Origin: Chelatococcus reniformis
GTDB taxonomy: Bacteria > Pseudomonadota > Alphaproteobacteria > Rhizobiales > Beijerinckiaceae
NCBI RefSeq assembly: GCF_014640075.1
Contig: NZ_BMGG01000003.1
Location: 601,308 to 665,307, forward strand
Reading direction: 5' to 3'
Length of the DNA: 64,000 bases
The notes under the pieces are model-generated. The model was not told where the DNA came from, did no database searches, and saw only the letters and a list, made by a program, of their open reading frames with translations. Both the position numbers and the translations under genes were made by a program. Each line of letters starts with the position of its first letter. Positions within the stretch are counted from its first letter, which is position 1. Shown piece after piece: positions 18,020 to 25,783 of the stretch.

Positions 18020-18084
18020 GATACGTCTCCGGCAACCGATTTCACACCCTTAGCAGCTTCAAAGCCGAAAGCAACGAAATTGGG

Positions 18085-18122
18085 AGTGAATTAATATAAT
18101 ATACTGCAAAATTATGTGTTTT
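18085..18122 (-). promoter_or_regulatory. AT-rich promoter region of sbp-cysTWA
   Basis: In an otherwise GC-rich sequence this stretch is almost pure A/T (plus strand gaattaatataatatactg and following). On the minus strand it offers TATATT-like -10 candidates about 70-90 bp upstream of the sbp start. Sulfur-dependent control is expected from family knowledge, but I see no convincing operator. Confidence 0.4.
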
Positions 18123-18308
18123 GATCGATTCGTGCGGCCCTCATCGCTCTTGCCTTGCGGGACGTGACCGTCCACAGGAGGAATGGAGGTTTCGCCCGCC
18201 CGCGCCGGATGAGGCGCTCGACACAAGGCATCTGGAGCGTGCGTGCGAAAAGTGGAGTCCCGTCGCCGCCAGCCGTGGGGTGGGCCCCGAATTGATACAG
18301 GACGAGCC

Positions 18309-19340
18309 ATGAACCGCTTCAGCAGCGTCGTCGATGCCATCGGCAACACCCCCCTGATCCGCCTCAGGCGCGCCTCCGAGCTCACCGGCTGCGAGATCTA
18401 CGGCAAGGCCGAGTTCATGAACCCGGGCCAGTCGGTGAAGGATCGAGCGGCGCTGTACATCATCAACGACGCAGTCGCCCGTGGCGCGCTCCGGCCCGGC
18501 GGCATCGTGGTCGAGGGCACGGCGGGCAACACCGGCATCGGGCTCGCCGTCGTCGGCAACGCGCTCGGCTTCCGCAGCGTCATCGTTATCCCGGAGACGC
18601 AGGCCCAAGAGAAGAAGGATGCGCTGGTGCTGCTCGGTGCCGAACTGGTGCAGGTGCCCGCCGTCGCCTATGCAGATCCGAACAACTACGTGAAAGTCTC
18701 TGGCCGGCTCGCGGAGGAACTGGCCCGCACCGAAGCCGCCGGCGCCATCTGGGCCAACCAGTTCGACAACGTGGCCAACCGCAACGCCCACATCGAGACG
18801 ACCGGCCCGGAGATCTGGGAACAGACCGGCGGCAAGGTCGACGGCTTCACCTGCGCGGTGGGCACCGGCGGTACGCTGGCCGGCATCGCCATCGCGCTGA
18901 AGGAGCGCAATCCGGCCGTGCGCATCGCGCTGAGCGATCCCCTGGGAGCTGCCCTCTACTCCTACTACACCGCCGGCGTCCTCAAGTCGCACGGCTCATC
19001 CATCACCGAGGGAATCGGCCAAGGGCGGATCACCGCCAACCTCGAAGAAGCGCCGATCGACGTTGCCTATGAGATATCGGACGAAGAGGCGCTGCCGATC
19101 ATCTTCGATCTGCTCGAGCACGAGGGCCTGTGCCTGGGCGGATCCTCCGGCATCAACATCGCCGGCGCCATCCGGCTGGCGCGCGAGATGGGCCCCGGCC
19201 ACACCATCGTGACCATCCTGGCCGACTACGGCACCCGCTACCAGTCCAAGCTCTTCAACCCGGCCTTCCTGCGGTCCAAGGACCTACCGGTGCCAGGCTG
19301 GCTCGAGCGCGGTCCGGCGGTCGAGGCACCGCTGGTGTAG
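18309..19340 (+). CDS. cysK: Cysteine synthase A (O-acetylserine sulfhydrylase)
   Basis: 343 residues, longer than the 310-residue enterobacterial enzyme by a C-terminal extension (KLFNPAFLRSKDLPVPGWLER), a form common in alphaproteobacteria. The PLP lysine is K44 in PGQSVKDRAAL, and the phosphate-binding loop is EGTAGNTGIG. It condenses O-acetylserine and sulfide to cysteine and so ends the pathway encoded by the preceding genes. ATG at 18309 is preferred to in-frame upstream codons, since similarity begins at MNRFSSVVDAIGNTPLIRL. Divergent from sbp with 289 bp between. Confidence 0.95.
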   Translation: MNRFSSVVDAIGNTPLIRLRRASELTGCEIYGKAEFMNPGQSVKDRAALYIINDAVARGALRPGGIVVEGTAGNTGIGLAVVGNALGFRSVIVIPETQAQEKKDALVLLGAELVQVPAVAYADPNNYVKVSGRLAEELARTEAAGAIWANQFDNVANRNAHIETTGPEIWEQTGGKVDGFTCAVGTGGTLAGIAIALKERNPAVRIALSDPLGAALYSYYTAGVLKSHGSSITEGIGQGRITANLEEAPIDVAYEISDEEALPIIFDLLEHEGLCLGGSSGINIAGAIRLAREMGPGHTIVTILADYGTRYQSKLFNPAFLRSKDLPVPGWLERGPAVEAPLV

Positions 19341-19348
19341 CTGGAACG

Positions 19349-20782
19349 CTACGCTTCGCTCTGCACCAGCACGTTGTCGGCCGGCGCATCGAGCGTCCAG
19401 TGCACGCCCTCCGGGGCGTAGCGCAGTTCCACTTCGCCGGCGAGCGTGCGCGCCACCGTCCGCTCGATGACGACCTGGCCGAAGCCGCGCCGGCTGGGCG
19501 GCGCAACCGGCGGACCGCCCTCCTCCCGCCAGCTCATGCGGAAGCGGTCGCCTTCGGTCGCCGCCTCGACGGACCAGTCGATGTTGACGCGGCCGTCGGG
19601 TGTCGACAGCGAGCCGTATTTGGCCGCGTTCGTCGCCAATTCGTGCAGCGCCAGACCCAGGTGCTGGATGGCATCTCCGCCGAGCGTCACCGGGGGGCCA
19701 TCGAGCCGGATCTGACCGCCGATCAGATCCGCGGCGTGGCCGAGCTGCGAGCGGATCAGCACGGCGAGCGGCACGCCAGCGCCGGTTTCCTGCACGAGCA
19801 GATCCTGCGATGCCGACAGCGACTGCAGCCGGTCGCCGAAGCGATGCAGGAATTCCGGTAGGGACCCCGAGCCCGCGGCAGTCTGACGCGCCATCGCCTG
19901 GATCACCGCGAGCATGTTCTTGGACCGGTGCGTCACCTCGCGCATGAGGAACCGCAGGCGCTGTTCGCCCTGCTTGAGCTCGGTGATGTCGACTGCGGCG
20001 CAATAGAGCCGTACGCCCTCGTCGCCGAACGTCGGCTCCACGTGGATGTCCCACCAGCGCACGCCCTCGGCGGTCTCGATCGAGATTTCGCCGGTCTGCG
20101 TGCCGCCGCTCTGCAGCGCGCTGCGCTTCAATGCCAGCATGCGGGTGCGCGAAGATTCGGGAATGACGTCCTCGTCGGTCTTGCCGACGATCTCGTCTTC
20201 GGCAAGCCCCAGCCCGAAGATCGGCCGGCTGACCCAGATGTAGGTCAGCGCCTCGTCCTGCATGAACAGCGTGACGCCGCTGCCGCGCAGCGCGAACGCG
20301 TAGCGGTAACGGGCCTCGTCGAGGTCGCGCGTGCGCTCGGCGACGCGCATCTCCAGCTCATCGCGCACCGTCTGCAGCTCCTTGAGGGTGCGAACGTGCG
20401 CCTCGGCCTCGGCGATGAGGCGCGCGTTGGCGCGCCGGATGTCGGCATGGGAGGGAATGGCCGCGATGACGTTCGGCATCCGCCAGATGGCGATCAGCAC
20501 CCCAATGCCGGCAACGGCGACGGCGAACCGCGCCACGGTGAGCCACGCCTCGCCGAGGGCTGCGGCCTGCGCCATGCCGATCACGCTCGATGCACCGACG
20601 ACAATGAGGAAGGCCGACACGCGCCAGGCGACGCGGCGGTAGGGCAGGACGAGATCCTGGCGGCGGCGCACGATCTGCACGATGGCCAGCACGATCACGA
20701 AACAAGCGAGCGCGATGAGACCGTTGGCGAGCCCATCCAGCACGCGCAGGCCCGATCCGGCAACCGCGGCTCCAGAACTCAC
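19349..20782 (-). CDS. HWE-family sensor histidine kinase with PAS domain
   Basis: 477 residues. Three hydrophobic helices (about 18-38, 53-75 and 83-103) are followed by a coiled coil (about 118-158), a PAS domain (about 160-272) and an HWE kinase. The phospho-accepting histidine is H285 in THRSKNMLAVIQAMARQT. The N-box HELATNAAKYGS and WREEGGPPV with GFGQVVIERTVAR are the HWE hallmarks and look intact, so it should autophosphorylate. HWE and HisKA_2 kinases commonly feed PhyR; its position 1.5 kb from phyR makes it a candidate input kinase. It converges with cysK. Confidence 0.9.
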   Translation of the reverse strand: MSSGAAVAGSGLRVLDGLANGLIALACFVIVLAIVQIVRRRQDLVLPYRRVAWRVSAFLIVVGASSVIGMAQAAALGEAWLTVARFAVAVAGIGVLIAIWRMPNVIAAIPSHADIRRANARLIAEAEAHVRTLKELQTVRDELEMRVAERTRDLDEARYRYAFALRGSGVTLFMQDEALTYIWVSRPIFGLGLAEDEIVGKTDEDVIPESSRTRMLALKRSALQSGGTQTGEISIETAEGVRWWDIHVEPTFGDEGVRLYCAAVDITELKQGEQRLRFLMREVTHRSKNMLAVIQAMARQTAAGSGSLPEFLHRFGDRLQSLSASQDLLVQETGAGVPLAVLIRSQLGHAADLIGGQIRLDGPPVTLGGDAIQHLGLALHELATNAAKYGSLSTPDGRVNIDWSVEAATEGDRFRMSWREEGGPPVAPPSRRGFGQVVIERTVARTLAGEVELRYAPEGVHWTLDAPADNVLVQSEA

Positions 20783-20850
20783 GCGGCACCCGTATGCGCG
20801 GCGATCCCGCCGCCCGACCGAACGGCGGCGCTCAGGCTGGCGGGCCGGTG

Positions 20851-20876
20851 GGAACCTTGTTGTCCGGCCGGACGTT
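20851..20876 (+). promoter_or_regulatory. EcfG-type promoter of the DUF883/ElaB-like gene
   Basis: GGAAC at 20851-20855 and CGTT at 20873-20876, spaced by 17 bases, match the known EcfG consensus GGAAC-N16/17-cGTT. The -10 element lies 33 bp upstream of the start codon at 20909. Confidence 0.72.
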
Positions 20877-20908
20877 CGTCAGCCGGGACTTGATGCAAGG
20901 AGTTGAAC

Positions 20909-21271
20909 ATGGGCGCCTGGTTCGGCAGCAGCAGACGCGTCGACGTCATGGACGAGATCGACGCGATCCGGTCGGAGCTCGGCAGCATTACTAATCGCAT
21001 TTCTCGGGTGGCGGGAACCGCCGGCGACAATTTGCGCAGCAATGTCGAGCAATTGCGCGGCAACATGCCATCCACTGGCGAGGCACAAGATCGTCTGAGC
21101 CGCGTAGCGCGGGACGCGCTCGGCCACAGCCGGGAATGGATCGGCTCGGCGGAAGACCATGTCAGCGACGGCTGGCAACAGGCGCGCGGCTCCGTTGAGC
21201 GCAACCCGGCGCTGGCGCTCGCCTTCGCCGCCGGCATCGGCTTCCTCATCGGGCTGACGGTTCGCCGCTGA
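20909..21271 (+). CDS. DUF883/ElaB-YqjD-like small membrane-anchored protein
   Basis: 120 residues: an amphipathic, charged helical body and one C-terminal membrane helix ending in GIGFLIGLTVRR. This matches the ElaB/YqjD/DUF883 family, tail-anchored proteins that bind ribosomes or act in stress in E. coli. ATG at 20909 has AAGGAG six bases upstream; a TTG six bases earlier is in frame but overlaps no good site. An EcfG promoter precedes it and a strong terminator follows, so it looks like a single-gene member of the general stress regulon. Confidence 0.85.
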   Translation: MGAWFGSSRRVDVMDEIDAIRSELGSITNRISRVAGTAGDNLRSNVEQLRGNMPSTGEAQDRLSRVARDALGHSREWIGSAEDHVSDGWQQARGSVERNPALALAFAAGIGFLIGLTVRR

Positions 21272-21291
21272 CGGGCAGGCGCCGCGGAGCT

Positions 21292-21322
21292 GACAACGGC
21301 CGGGCATTGTCCGGCCGTTGTC
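21292..21322 (+). terminator. Strong hairpin after the DUF883 gene
   Basis: Perfect 12-bp arms (gacaacggccgg and its complement) with a 7-base loop, 20 bp after the stop codon. Confidence 0.8.
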
Positions 21323-21360
21323 GTATCGGGAGGCGGGGCGAGCGCTCCGCGCCCGGCGTG

Positions 21361-21398
21361 CCTGCGCCCGGGCGGAGGTAAACCCGCCCGGGCGCAGG
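21361..21398 (-). terminator. Strong hairpin between converging genes, probably for phyR
   Basis: Perfect 15-bp arms (cctgcgcccgggcgg and its complement) around an 8-base loop. It lies 45 bp beyond the phyR stop codon and can end transcription from either side. Confidence 0.7.
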
Positions 21399-21443
21399 CT
21401 CTGACGCCGGCCGATGGCCGAGCGCCGTCTGCTAGGGCAGCCA

Positions 21444-22235
21444 TCAGGCTGCCGGCCTGCGCTCCGCCCGGCGATCGAAGAACAGCGCCTGGCTGATCGC
21501 CGCCTTCACCGTATCGATCTGGAAGGGTTTGGTGATGAGGAAGGCGGGCTCCGGCCGTTCGCCGGTGAGCAGCCGCTCCGGATAGGCGGTGATGAAGATC
21601 ACCGGCACCGAGAAGCTGCTGATCATCTCGTTGACCGCGTCGATGCCCGAGCTGCCGTCGGCAAGCTGGATATCCGCGAGCACGAGGCCGGGCCGGTGCT
21701 TTTGCGCCGCCAGCACCGCTTCGCTGTGCGTGCGCGCGGTGGCGGTGACCGTGTGGCCCATCTCCTCGACCAGCGATTCCAGGTCCATGGCGATGACCGG
21801 CTCATCCTCGATGATGAGCACGTCGGTCGCCACCTGCTCGGCGATCTCCCGACCGGCCTCATCGATCAGTTGGCGCGCCTCCTCCATCGGCACATCGAGG
21901 ATGCTCGCCGCCTCTTCCAGCGAAAACCCCTCGACCGTGCGCAGCAGGAAAGCTTGCCGTGGACGTGGTGTGATCGCGTCCAGGTTGCGCTCGGCCGGGC
22001 TGGACGAGGCCCGCGTCAACTTGCCGTTTTCGCCGACGGCATTCCACAACGACAGGAACACGCGATACAATCCGAGCTTGGGGCGGACGTCGCCGGGGAA
22101 AATCGAGGCGTCGGTGACGATGGCCTCCAGCGTGGCCACCACGTAGGCATCCCCGCTCGCCTGGGAGCCGCTGAGGGCCCGGGCGAAGCGGCGAAGATAG
22201 GGAAGGTGGGGCGCAATCTCTTGCGATAGGGACAT
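21444..22235 (-). CDS. phyR: PhyR, anti-anti-sigma response regulator of the general stress response
   Basis: 263 residues. Residues 1-130 are a sigma-factor-like domain that mimics EcfG, and 138-260 are a receiver domain with the acidic pair E143-D144, phospho-acceptor D188 (VLADIQLADG), T216 and K236 (ITKPF). Once phosphorylated, PhyR binds NepR and frees EcfG. The ATG at 22235 has AGAGG eight bases upstream; longer in-frame starts run into the divergent promoter and are rejected. It faces nepR-ecfG across a short divergent control region with an EcfG-type promoter on each strand. Confidence 0.96.
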   Translation of the reverse strand: MSLSQEIAPHLPYLRRFARALSGSQASGDAYVVATLEAIVTDASIFPGDVRPKLGLYRVFLSLWNAVGENGKLTRASSSPAERNLDAITPRPRQAFLLRTVEGFSLEEAASILDVPMEEARQLIDEAGREIAEQVATDVLIIEDEPVIAMDLESLVEEMGHTVTATARTHSEAVLAAQKHRPGLVLADIQLADGSSGIDAVNEMISSFSVPVIFITAYPERLLTGERPEPAFLITKPFQIDTVKAAISQALFFDRRAERRPAA

Positions 22236-22276
22236 CTGCTGGACCTCTTGAAGTCTCACGCGTGCGACCGTTCTGA

Positions 22277-22301
22277 AACAGCGATATGGCAAAAATGTTC
22301 C
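22277..22301 (-). promoter_or_regulatory. EcfG-type promoter of phyR
   Basis: Read on the minus strand: GGAAC (22301-22297), 16 bases, then TGTT (22280-22277). The -10 differs from CGTT at the first base only. It lies 42 bp upstream of the phyR start. Confidence 0.65.
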
Positions 22302-22310
22302 GCTCACGCC

Positions 22311-22335
22311 GGAACAATCACGGAAAAGCGGCGTT
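22311..22335 (+). promoter_or_regulatory. EcfG-type promoter of nepR-ecfG
   Basis: GGAAC (22311-22315), a 16-base spacer and CGTT (22332-22335), a full match to the EcfG consensus, 79 bp upstream of the nepR start. This implies autoregulation of the sigma factor. Confidence 0.75.
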
Positions 22336-22414
22336 GGCTGACATCGATCGCCCATGCCCCGCCCGGGGGATAGATCGTTTGCGCTTCGCGGAAGGAGGCG
22401 CAGGAGAGACAGAA

Positions 22415-22669
22415 ATGAAAAACAGCTCCAACAACGGGGATGCTGCGGGATTGCCATCCGGCGGAGGCAGCGGATGGCACGATGAGGGCCAGCGCGCGGG
22501 TCGCTCGCCGCTCAACGAGACGCTCCAGCATGTGATCGGCTCGCAGCTCAAGGCCGCCTATGACGAAGTCGTCCGCCAGCCGGTCCCCGATCGCTTTCTG
22601 GAACTGCTCGCCAAACTCGACGGCAAGCAGACGCCGGATGCCGAGCCCGAAGAAGGGAGTCGCGCGTGA
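22415..22669 (+). CDS. nepR: NepR, anti-sigma factor of EcfG
   Basis: 84 residues. The core PLNETLQHVIGSQLKAAYDEVV with VPDRFLELLAKLD is the NepR consensus; the ends are low-complexity and probably disordered. It holds EcfG inactive until phosphorylated PhyR binds it. The ATG at 22415 has AGGAGA upstream. Its stop codon overlaps the GTG start of ecfG by 4 bp. Confidence 0.94.
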   Translation: MKNSSNNGDAAGLPSGGGSGWHDEGQRAGRSPLNETLQHVIGSQLKAAYDEVVRQPVPDRFLELLAKLDGKQTPDAEPEEGSRA

Positions 22670-23229
22670 CAGATCCACAACGCTTCAAGGACGGCTTGCT
22701 GGGCGAACTGCAAAGCCTGAGAGCGTTTGCGATCTCGATCGCAGGCAACGTGGAACGTGCCGACGATCTCGTCCAGGATACTTTGATGAAGGCGTGGAGC
22801 AACATGCACGCCTACACCGAGGGCACCAACCTCAGAGCTTGGCTGTTTACGATCCTGCGCAACACGTTCTACTCCGAGTACCGCAAGCGCTCCCGCGAGG
22901 TCGAGGACGACGGCACCTACTCTGAGCGCCTGGCCGTGCACGCCGAGCAGGACGGCCACATGGACTTCACCGATTTCAAAGCGGCGTTGGCGCAATTGCC
23001 GGCGGACCAGCGCGAAGCGCTGATTCTCGTCGGCGCCTCCGGCTTCTCGTACGAGGAGGCGGCGGAGATCTGTGGATGCGCGCTCGGCACGATCAAGAGC
23101 CGCATCAATCGCGCACGCTCTCGCCTCGTCGCCCTGCTCGCGGTCGATTCGGGCGATGAATTCGGACCGGATGCGCGCTCCCACGCCGTACTCAGTTCTG
23201 GACCGCTCTCGTCGCCCGTGGGGGAGTAG
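22666..23229 (+). CDS. ecfG: EcfG, extracytoplasmic-function sigma factor (general stress response)
   Basis: 187 residues with region 2 (GNVERADDLVQDTLMKAWSN, LRAWLFTILRNTFYSEYRKR) and region 4 (LPADQREALILVGASGFSYEEAAEICGCALGTIKSRINRAR). It directs RNA polymerase to GGAAC/CGTT promoters, four of which are visible nearby. The GTG start overlaps nepR (GTGA), so anti-sigma and sigma are made together. A sensor kinase gene follows after 11 bp. Confidence 0.95.
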   Translation: MTDPQRFKDGLLGELQSLRAFAISIAGNVERADDLVQDTLMKAWSNMHAYTEGTNLRAWLFTILRNTFYSEYRKRSREVEDDGTYSERLAVHAEQDGHMDFTDFKAALAQLPADQREALILVGASGFSYEEAAEICGCALGTIKSRINRARSRLVALLAVDSGDEFGPDARSHAVLSSGPLSSPVGE

Positions 23230-23240
23230 CCCCCGCGGCC

Positions 23241-24890
23241 ATGGCCAGCTTCGCGACGTTCCGGTCTCGATTGATTTGCCTGTTCGCGCTTGCGACGTTT
23301 CCGGCAGTGGCACTGGCCCTGGCGCTATCGTGGCACGTGTACCGTACAGCGAACCGGACGAGCGACGAAGGCTACCGCCTGGCAGTGCTGAATGTCGCGG
23401 GCCAGGCCCGCAGCGTCATCAGCGGCACGCGGCGCGTCGTCAATACCCTATTGGCCGCCGCCGGCCCCGAGCTCGCCGGCGCCGAATGCGAGCATCGGCT
23501 GGCCCGGACGGCGGAGGTGAATGGCCAGTACAGTGCCATTGCCGTGGTGAGCGCGAACGGGATTCACTGCGGCACCGGCAAGTTGGCCGAGTTCGACCAG
23601 TTTGCGCGAGGATCGCTGCTCTCGCCGCTGGCGTCGTCGCCGCCCGCTAGCGGTGCCGCTGCGGCAACGCAGCGGGCCGACACGGTCCTGGTCGGCCGCG
23701 GGCCGCTGGGTCCGCGCGTGGCGGTGTCCGTGCAAGCGAGTGAGACCACCGTACTCGCCGTCGTCATCGACCCGGCCTGGTGGAGCAAATCGATCACCGA
23801 CGTCTCCCCCGCCGCCGGGGGCACGGTGGCGATCGTCGACAACGGCGGTCAGATCGTGGGGGCGGCCGGCGACGAGAGCCCCTCGCCCGCATGGCTTCCG
23901 CCCGCACCGGAGGCGCTCGCCAGGCCCGATAGCCTCGGGCTCACCGAGGCCGACAGCCAGGACGGTCGCGCCTTCGTCTATTCGTCGGAGCCCGTGGATG
24001 CGGCTCTGACCGCGATCGCCGGCTTCCCGCGCATCTCGTTCGGCCCGGCGGAACGGCAACTTGCCATCGGCCTCGTGTTCCCATTCCTGCTCTTTGTGAT
24101 CGTACTGGCGGTCGCCTGGGTCGCCATCGATCGGCTCTTCCTGCACTGGATCCGACGGCTCGACGCAACCGCGCGACGGCTTGCCTTCGGCGACTTCAAC
24201 GTCAGAGCGGAGCTGCCGGAGGACGCACCACTGGAGCTACGGCAATACGCCAACGCCTTCGACCAGATGACCCAGGTGCTCGGCACCCGCACGCGCGAGC
24301 TGGCGACGGTGGCGCAGCAACGCAGCGCGCTGCTGCGCGAACTGCATCACCGCGTGAAGAACAACTTCCAGGTGATCGCGAGCTTTCTCAACCTGATGAA
24401 GCGTGAGCGCTCCGGTGAGGCACGCCAGGCGCTCGCCTTTGCCGAAAGCCGCGTGCACGCCATGGCCGCCGCCTACAAGCTCGCGTTGGCGCAGGGCGAC
24501 ATCCGCCTCGTGTCCGTTCCCGATGTCATCGAGGATGTCGTGGCCTACGTCCAGCACGCAGCCGGCCTGCCGGGGAACACCATCACGCTGCGCCAGCACG
24601 ACAACGGGGCCTTCCTCGATCTCGATCACGCCATCCCTCTGGCGCTGCTGCTGGTCGAAACCCTGTGGCCGTTGCTGATGGCCCCGCTGGCCAGCCGCGT
24701 CGGCCTGACGGTGGAAGTCAAGGAGCTCGCTGGGGCGATGTCGCTCGTGATCACCGCCCCGGCGCACACAGAGGAGATCAGGACCGGACGGTTCCAGAAG
24801 GCCTTCCTGGACCAGATCGGCGCCGCCCCGCTCCTCGGCGTCGCCGCGGTCCTGGCCGTCACCATGCCGACGCAGGAGGCGGCGGCTTGA
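23241..24890 (+). CDS. HisKA_2 sensor kinase with degenerate ATPase domain (PhyK/PhyP-like)
   Basis: 549 residues. An N-terminal membrane helix (about 8-30), a periplasmic sensor of about 240 residues, a second helix (about 275-297) and a HAMP segment lead to a HisKA_2 domain with LHHRVKNNFQVIASFLNL (histidines 369 and 370). The following region should hold the ATPase N and G boxes. Instead the N-box position reads LLLVETLWPLLM, and no glycine-rich G-box is seen before the end. It may therefore not autophosphorylate; PhyP of Sphingomonas, a related protein, acts mainly as a PhyR phosphatase. It is probably cotranscribed with nepR-ecfG. Confidence 0.85.
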   Translation: MASFATFRSRLICLFALATFPAVALALALSWHVYRTANRTSDEGYRLAVLNVAGQARSVISGTRRVVNTLLAAAGPELAGAECEHRLARTAEVNGQYSAIAVVSANGIHCGTGKLAEFDQFARGSLLSPLASSPPASGAAAATQRADTVLVGRGPLGPRVAVSVQASETTVLAVVIDPAWWSKSITDVSPAAGGTVAIVDNGGQIVGAAGDESPSPAWLPPAPEALARPDSLGLTEADSQDGRAFVYSSEPVDAALTAIAGFPRISFGPAERQLAIGLVFPFLLFVIVLAVAWVAIDRLFLHWIRRLDATARRLAFGDFNVRAELPEDAPLELRQYANAFDQMTQVLGTRTRELATVAQQRSALLRELHHRVKNNFQVIASFLNLMKRERSGEARQALAFAESRVHAMAAAYKLALAQGDIRLVSVPDVIEDVVAYVQHAAGLPGNTITLRQHDNGAFLDLDHAIPLALLLVETLWPLLMAPLASRVGLTVEVKELAGAMSLVITAPAHTEEIRTGRFQKAFLDQIGAAPLLGVAAVLAVTMPTQEAAA

Positions 24891-24927
24891 AGGCGCCGGC
24901 GATCCGCGCCGCATCTGCTCAGTCCTC

Positions 24928-24967
24928 GACGAAAGCCCGCCGAAGGGTTATCCGGCGGGCTTTCGTC
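24928..24967 (+). terminator. Terminator of the nepR-ecfG-kinase operon
   Basis: Perfect 15-bp arms (gacgaaagcccgccg and its complement) with a 10-base loop, 38 bp past the stop codon. Confidence 0.8.
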
Positions 24968-24985
24968 ATGGTCGGGGGTCTATCG

Positions 24986-25076
24986 CTAGAACGGGATGAT
25001 TTCATCCCGTTCTTAGTTTTTGTTAGAGCACGATCTGTCCAAAGATCGGTATCCACTTCAGGAGATCATGCTCTAA
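24986..25076 (+). repeat. Second dispersed repeat family, copy 2
   Basis: The hairpin AGAACGGGATGATTTCATCCCGTTCT is followed by TTAGAGCACGATCT, GATCGGTATCCACTTC and GATCATGCTCTAA. The order matches 2977-3075. The TAG stop codon of the DUF1328 gene is inside its last bases, so the repeat touches the coding end. Confidence 0.65.
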
Positions 25077-25246
25077 ACGGGGTTACGCCCGCGTATGACA
25101 CCGGCCACCGCCGAAATGGCGAAGAGCACCAATGCGACAACAAAAATGATCTTGGCAATGCCGACTGCCGTGCCGGCGATACCGCCGAAGCCAAGAGCAG
25201 CCGCGATCAAAGCAACGATCAGGAAGGTCAAAGCCCAACTGAACAT
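25073..25246 (-). CDS. DUF1328 (YtjA-like) small membrane protein
   Basis: 57 residues, two membrane helices with the family pattern [20 protein letters not shown] and [21 protein letters not shown], ending in [10 protein letters not shown]. The ATG at 25246 has AGGAG seven bases upstream. The role of DUF1328 proteins is unknown; in alphaproteobacteria they are often stress-induced. An EcfG promoter lies 66 bp upstream, which supports that. The gene is too short to be found by length alone and lies under a longer, meaningless frame. Confidence 0.88.
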   Translation of the reverse strand: MFSWALTFLIVALIAAALGFGGIAGTAVGIAKIIFVVALVLFAISAVAGVIRGRNPV

Positions 25247-25311
25247 GGAATTCTCCTAACCTAGTGCATCCTGCTCTGCAAGAAGCGGGGTTGCATGTTC
25301 TATGGAGATTG

Positions 25312-25336
25312 AACGCCGACACGGAAGATGTGTTCC
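25312..25336 (-). promoter_or_regulatory. EcfG-type promoter of the DUF1328 gene
   Basis: On the minus strand GGAAC (25336-25332), a 16-base spacer and CGTT (25315-25312) match the consensus perfectly. Confidence 0.75.
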
Positions 25337-25783
25337 AGCGAGGCATAACCCGAGCGCTTCGCGCTTGGTCCACCCACCCAAGCGCGAAGAGGCGCTCTAG
25401 ATTCAAAGGATGATGAGCATTTCTCCGCAAGTGGATGATCGCATCCAATGGTGAAATGCCTGCCGAAGGCTGGTCGCTGAGCCCGCGGCAGGCGGGACGC
25501 CGGCCATTGATCGACCGCCTCATCCGATCAGGTCGACAGCGCTAACCTCTCAAATCGAAAGCGCTTCCCTTGCGCCGGGGCACGTGCGGCCGGCCACCGG
25601 TATGCATACGTATTTCGGCCGTAGGCAAATGCCGCCCGTCTGGCAGAGCCCACGGCGGACACCTATTGATGCATCGCTCGTGTTTGGCGACACGCCGCGA
25701 TCGCGTCTTGCCGCACGCATCTTTTTCGCAGGTATCCAGGATGCAATCGCCTGGGGCAGGCGCGCTGGCTGAAGGACATGATT
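25337..25783. other. Intergenic region before the TonB receptor
   Basis: No supportable gene. It includes a repeat-like segment at about 25394-25462, where GAGCATTTCTCC and GGTGAAATGCC nearly pair. The promoter of the receptor must lie in its right part; a palindromic GTATGCATAC is at about 25600, but I cannot assign it to an iron regulator. Confidence 0.4.
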
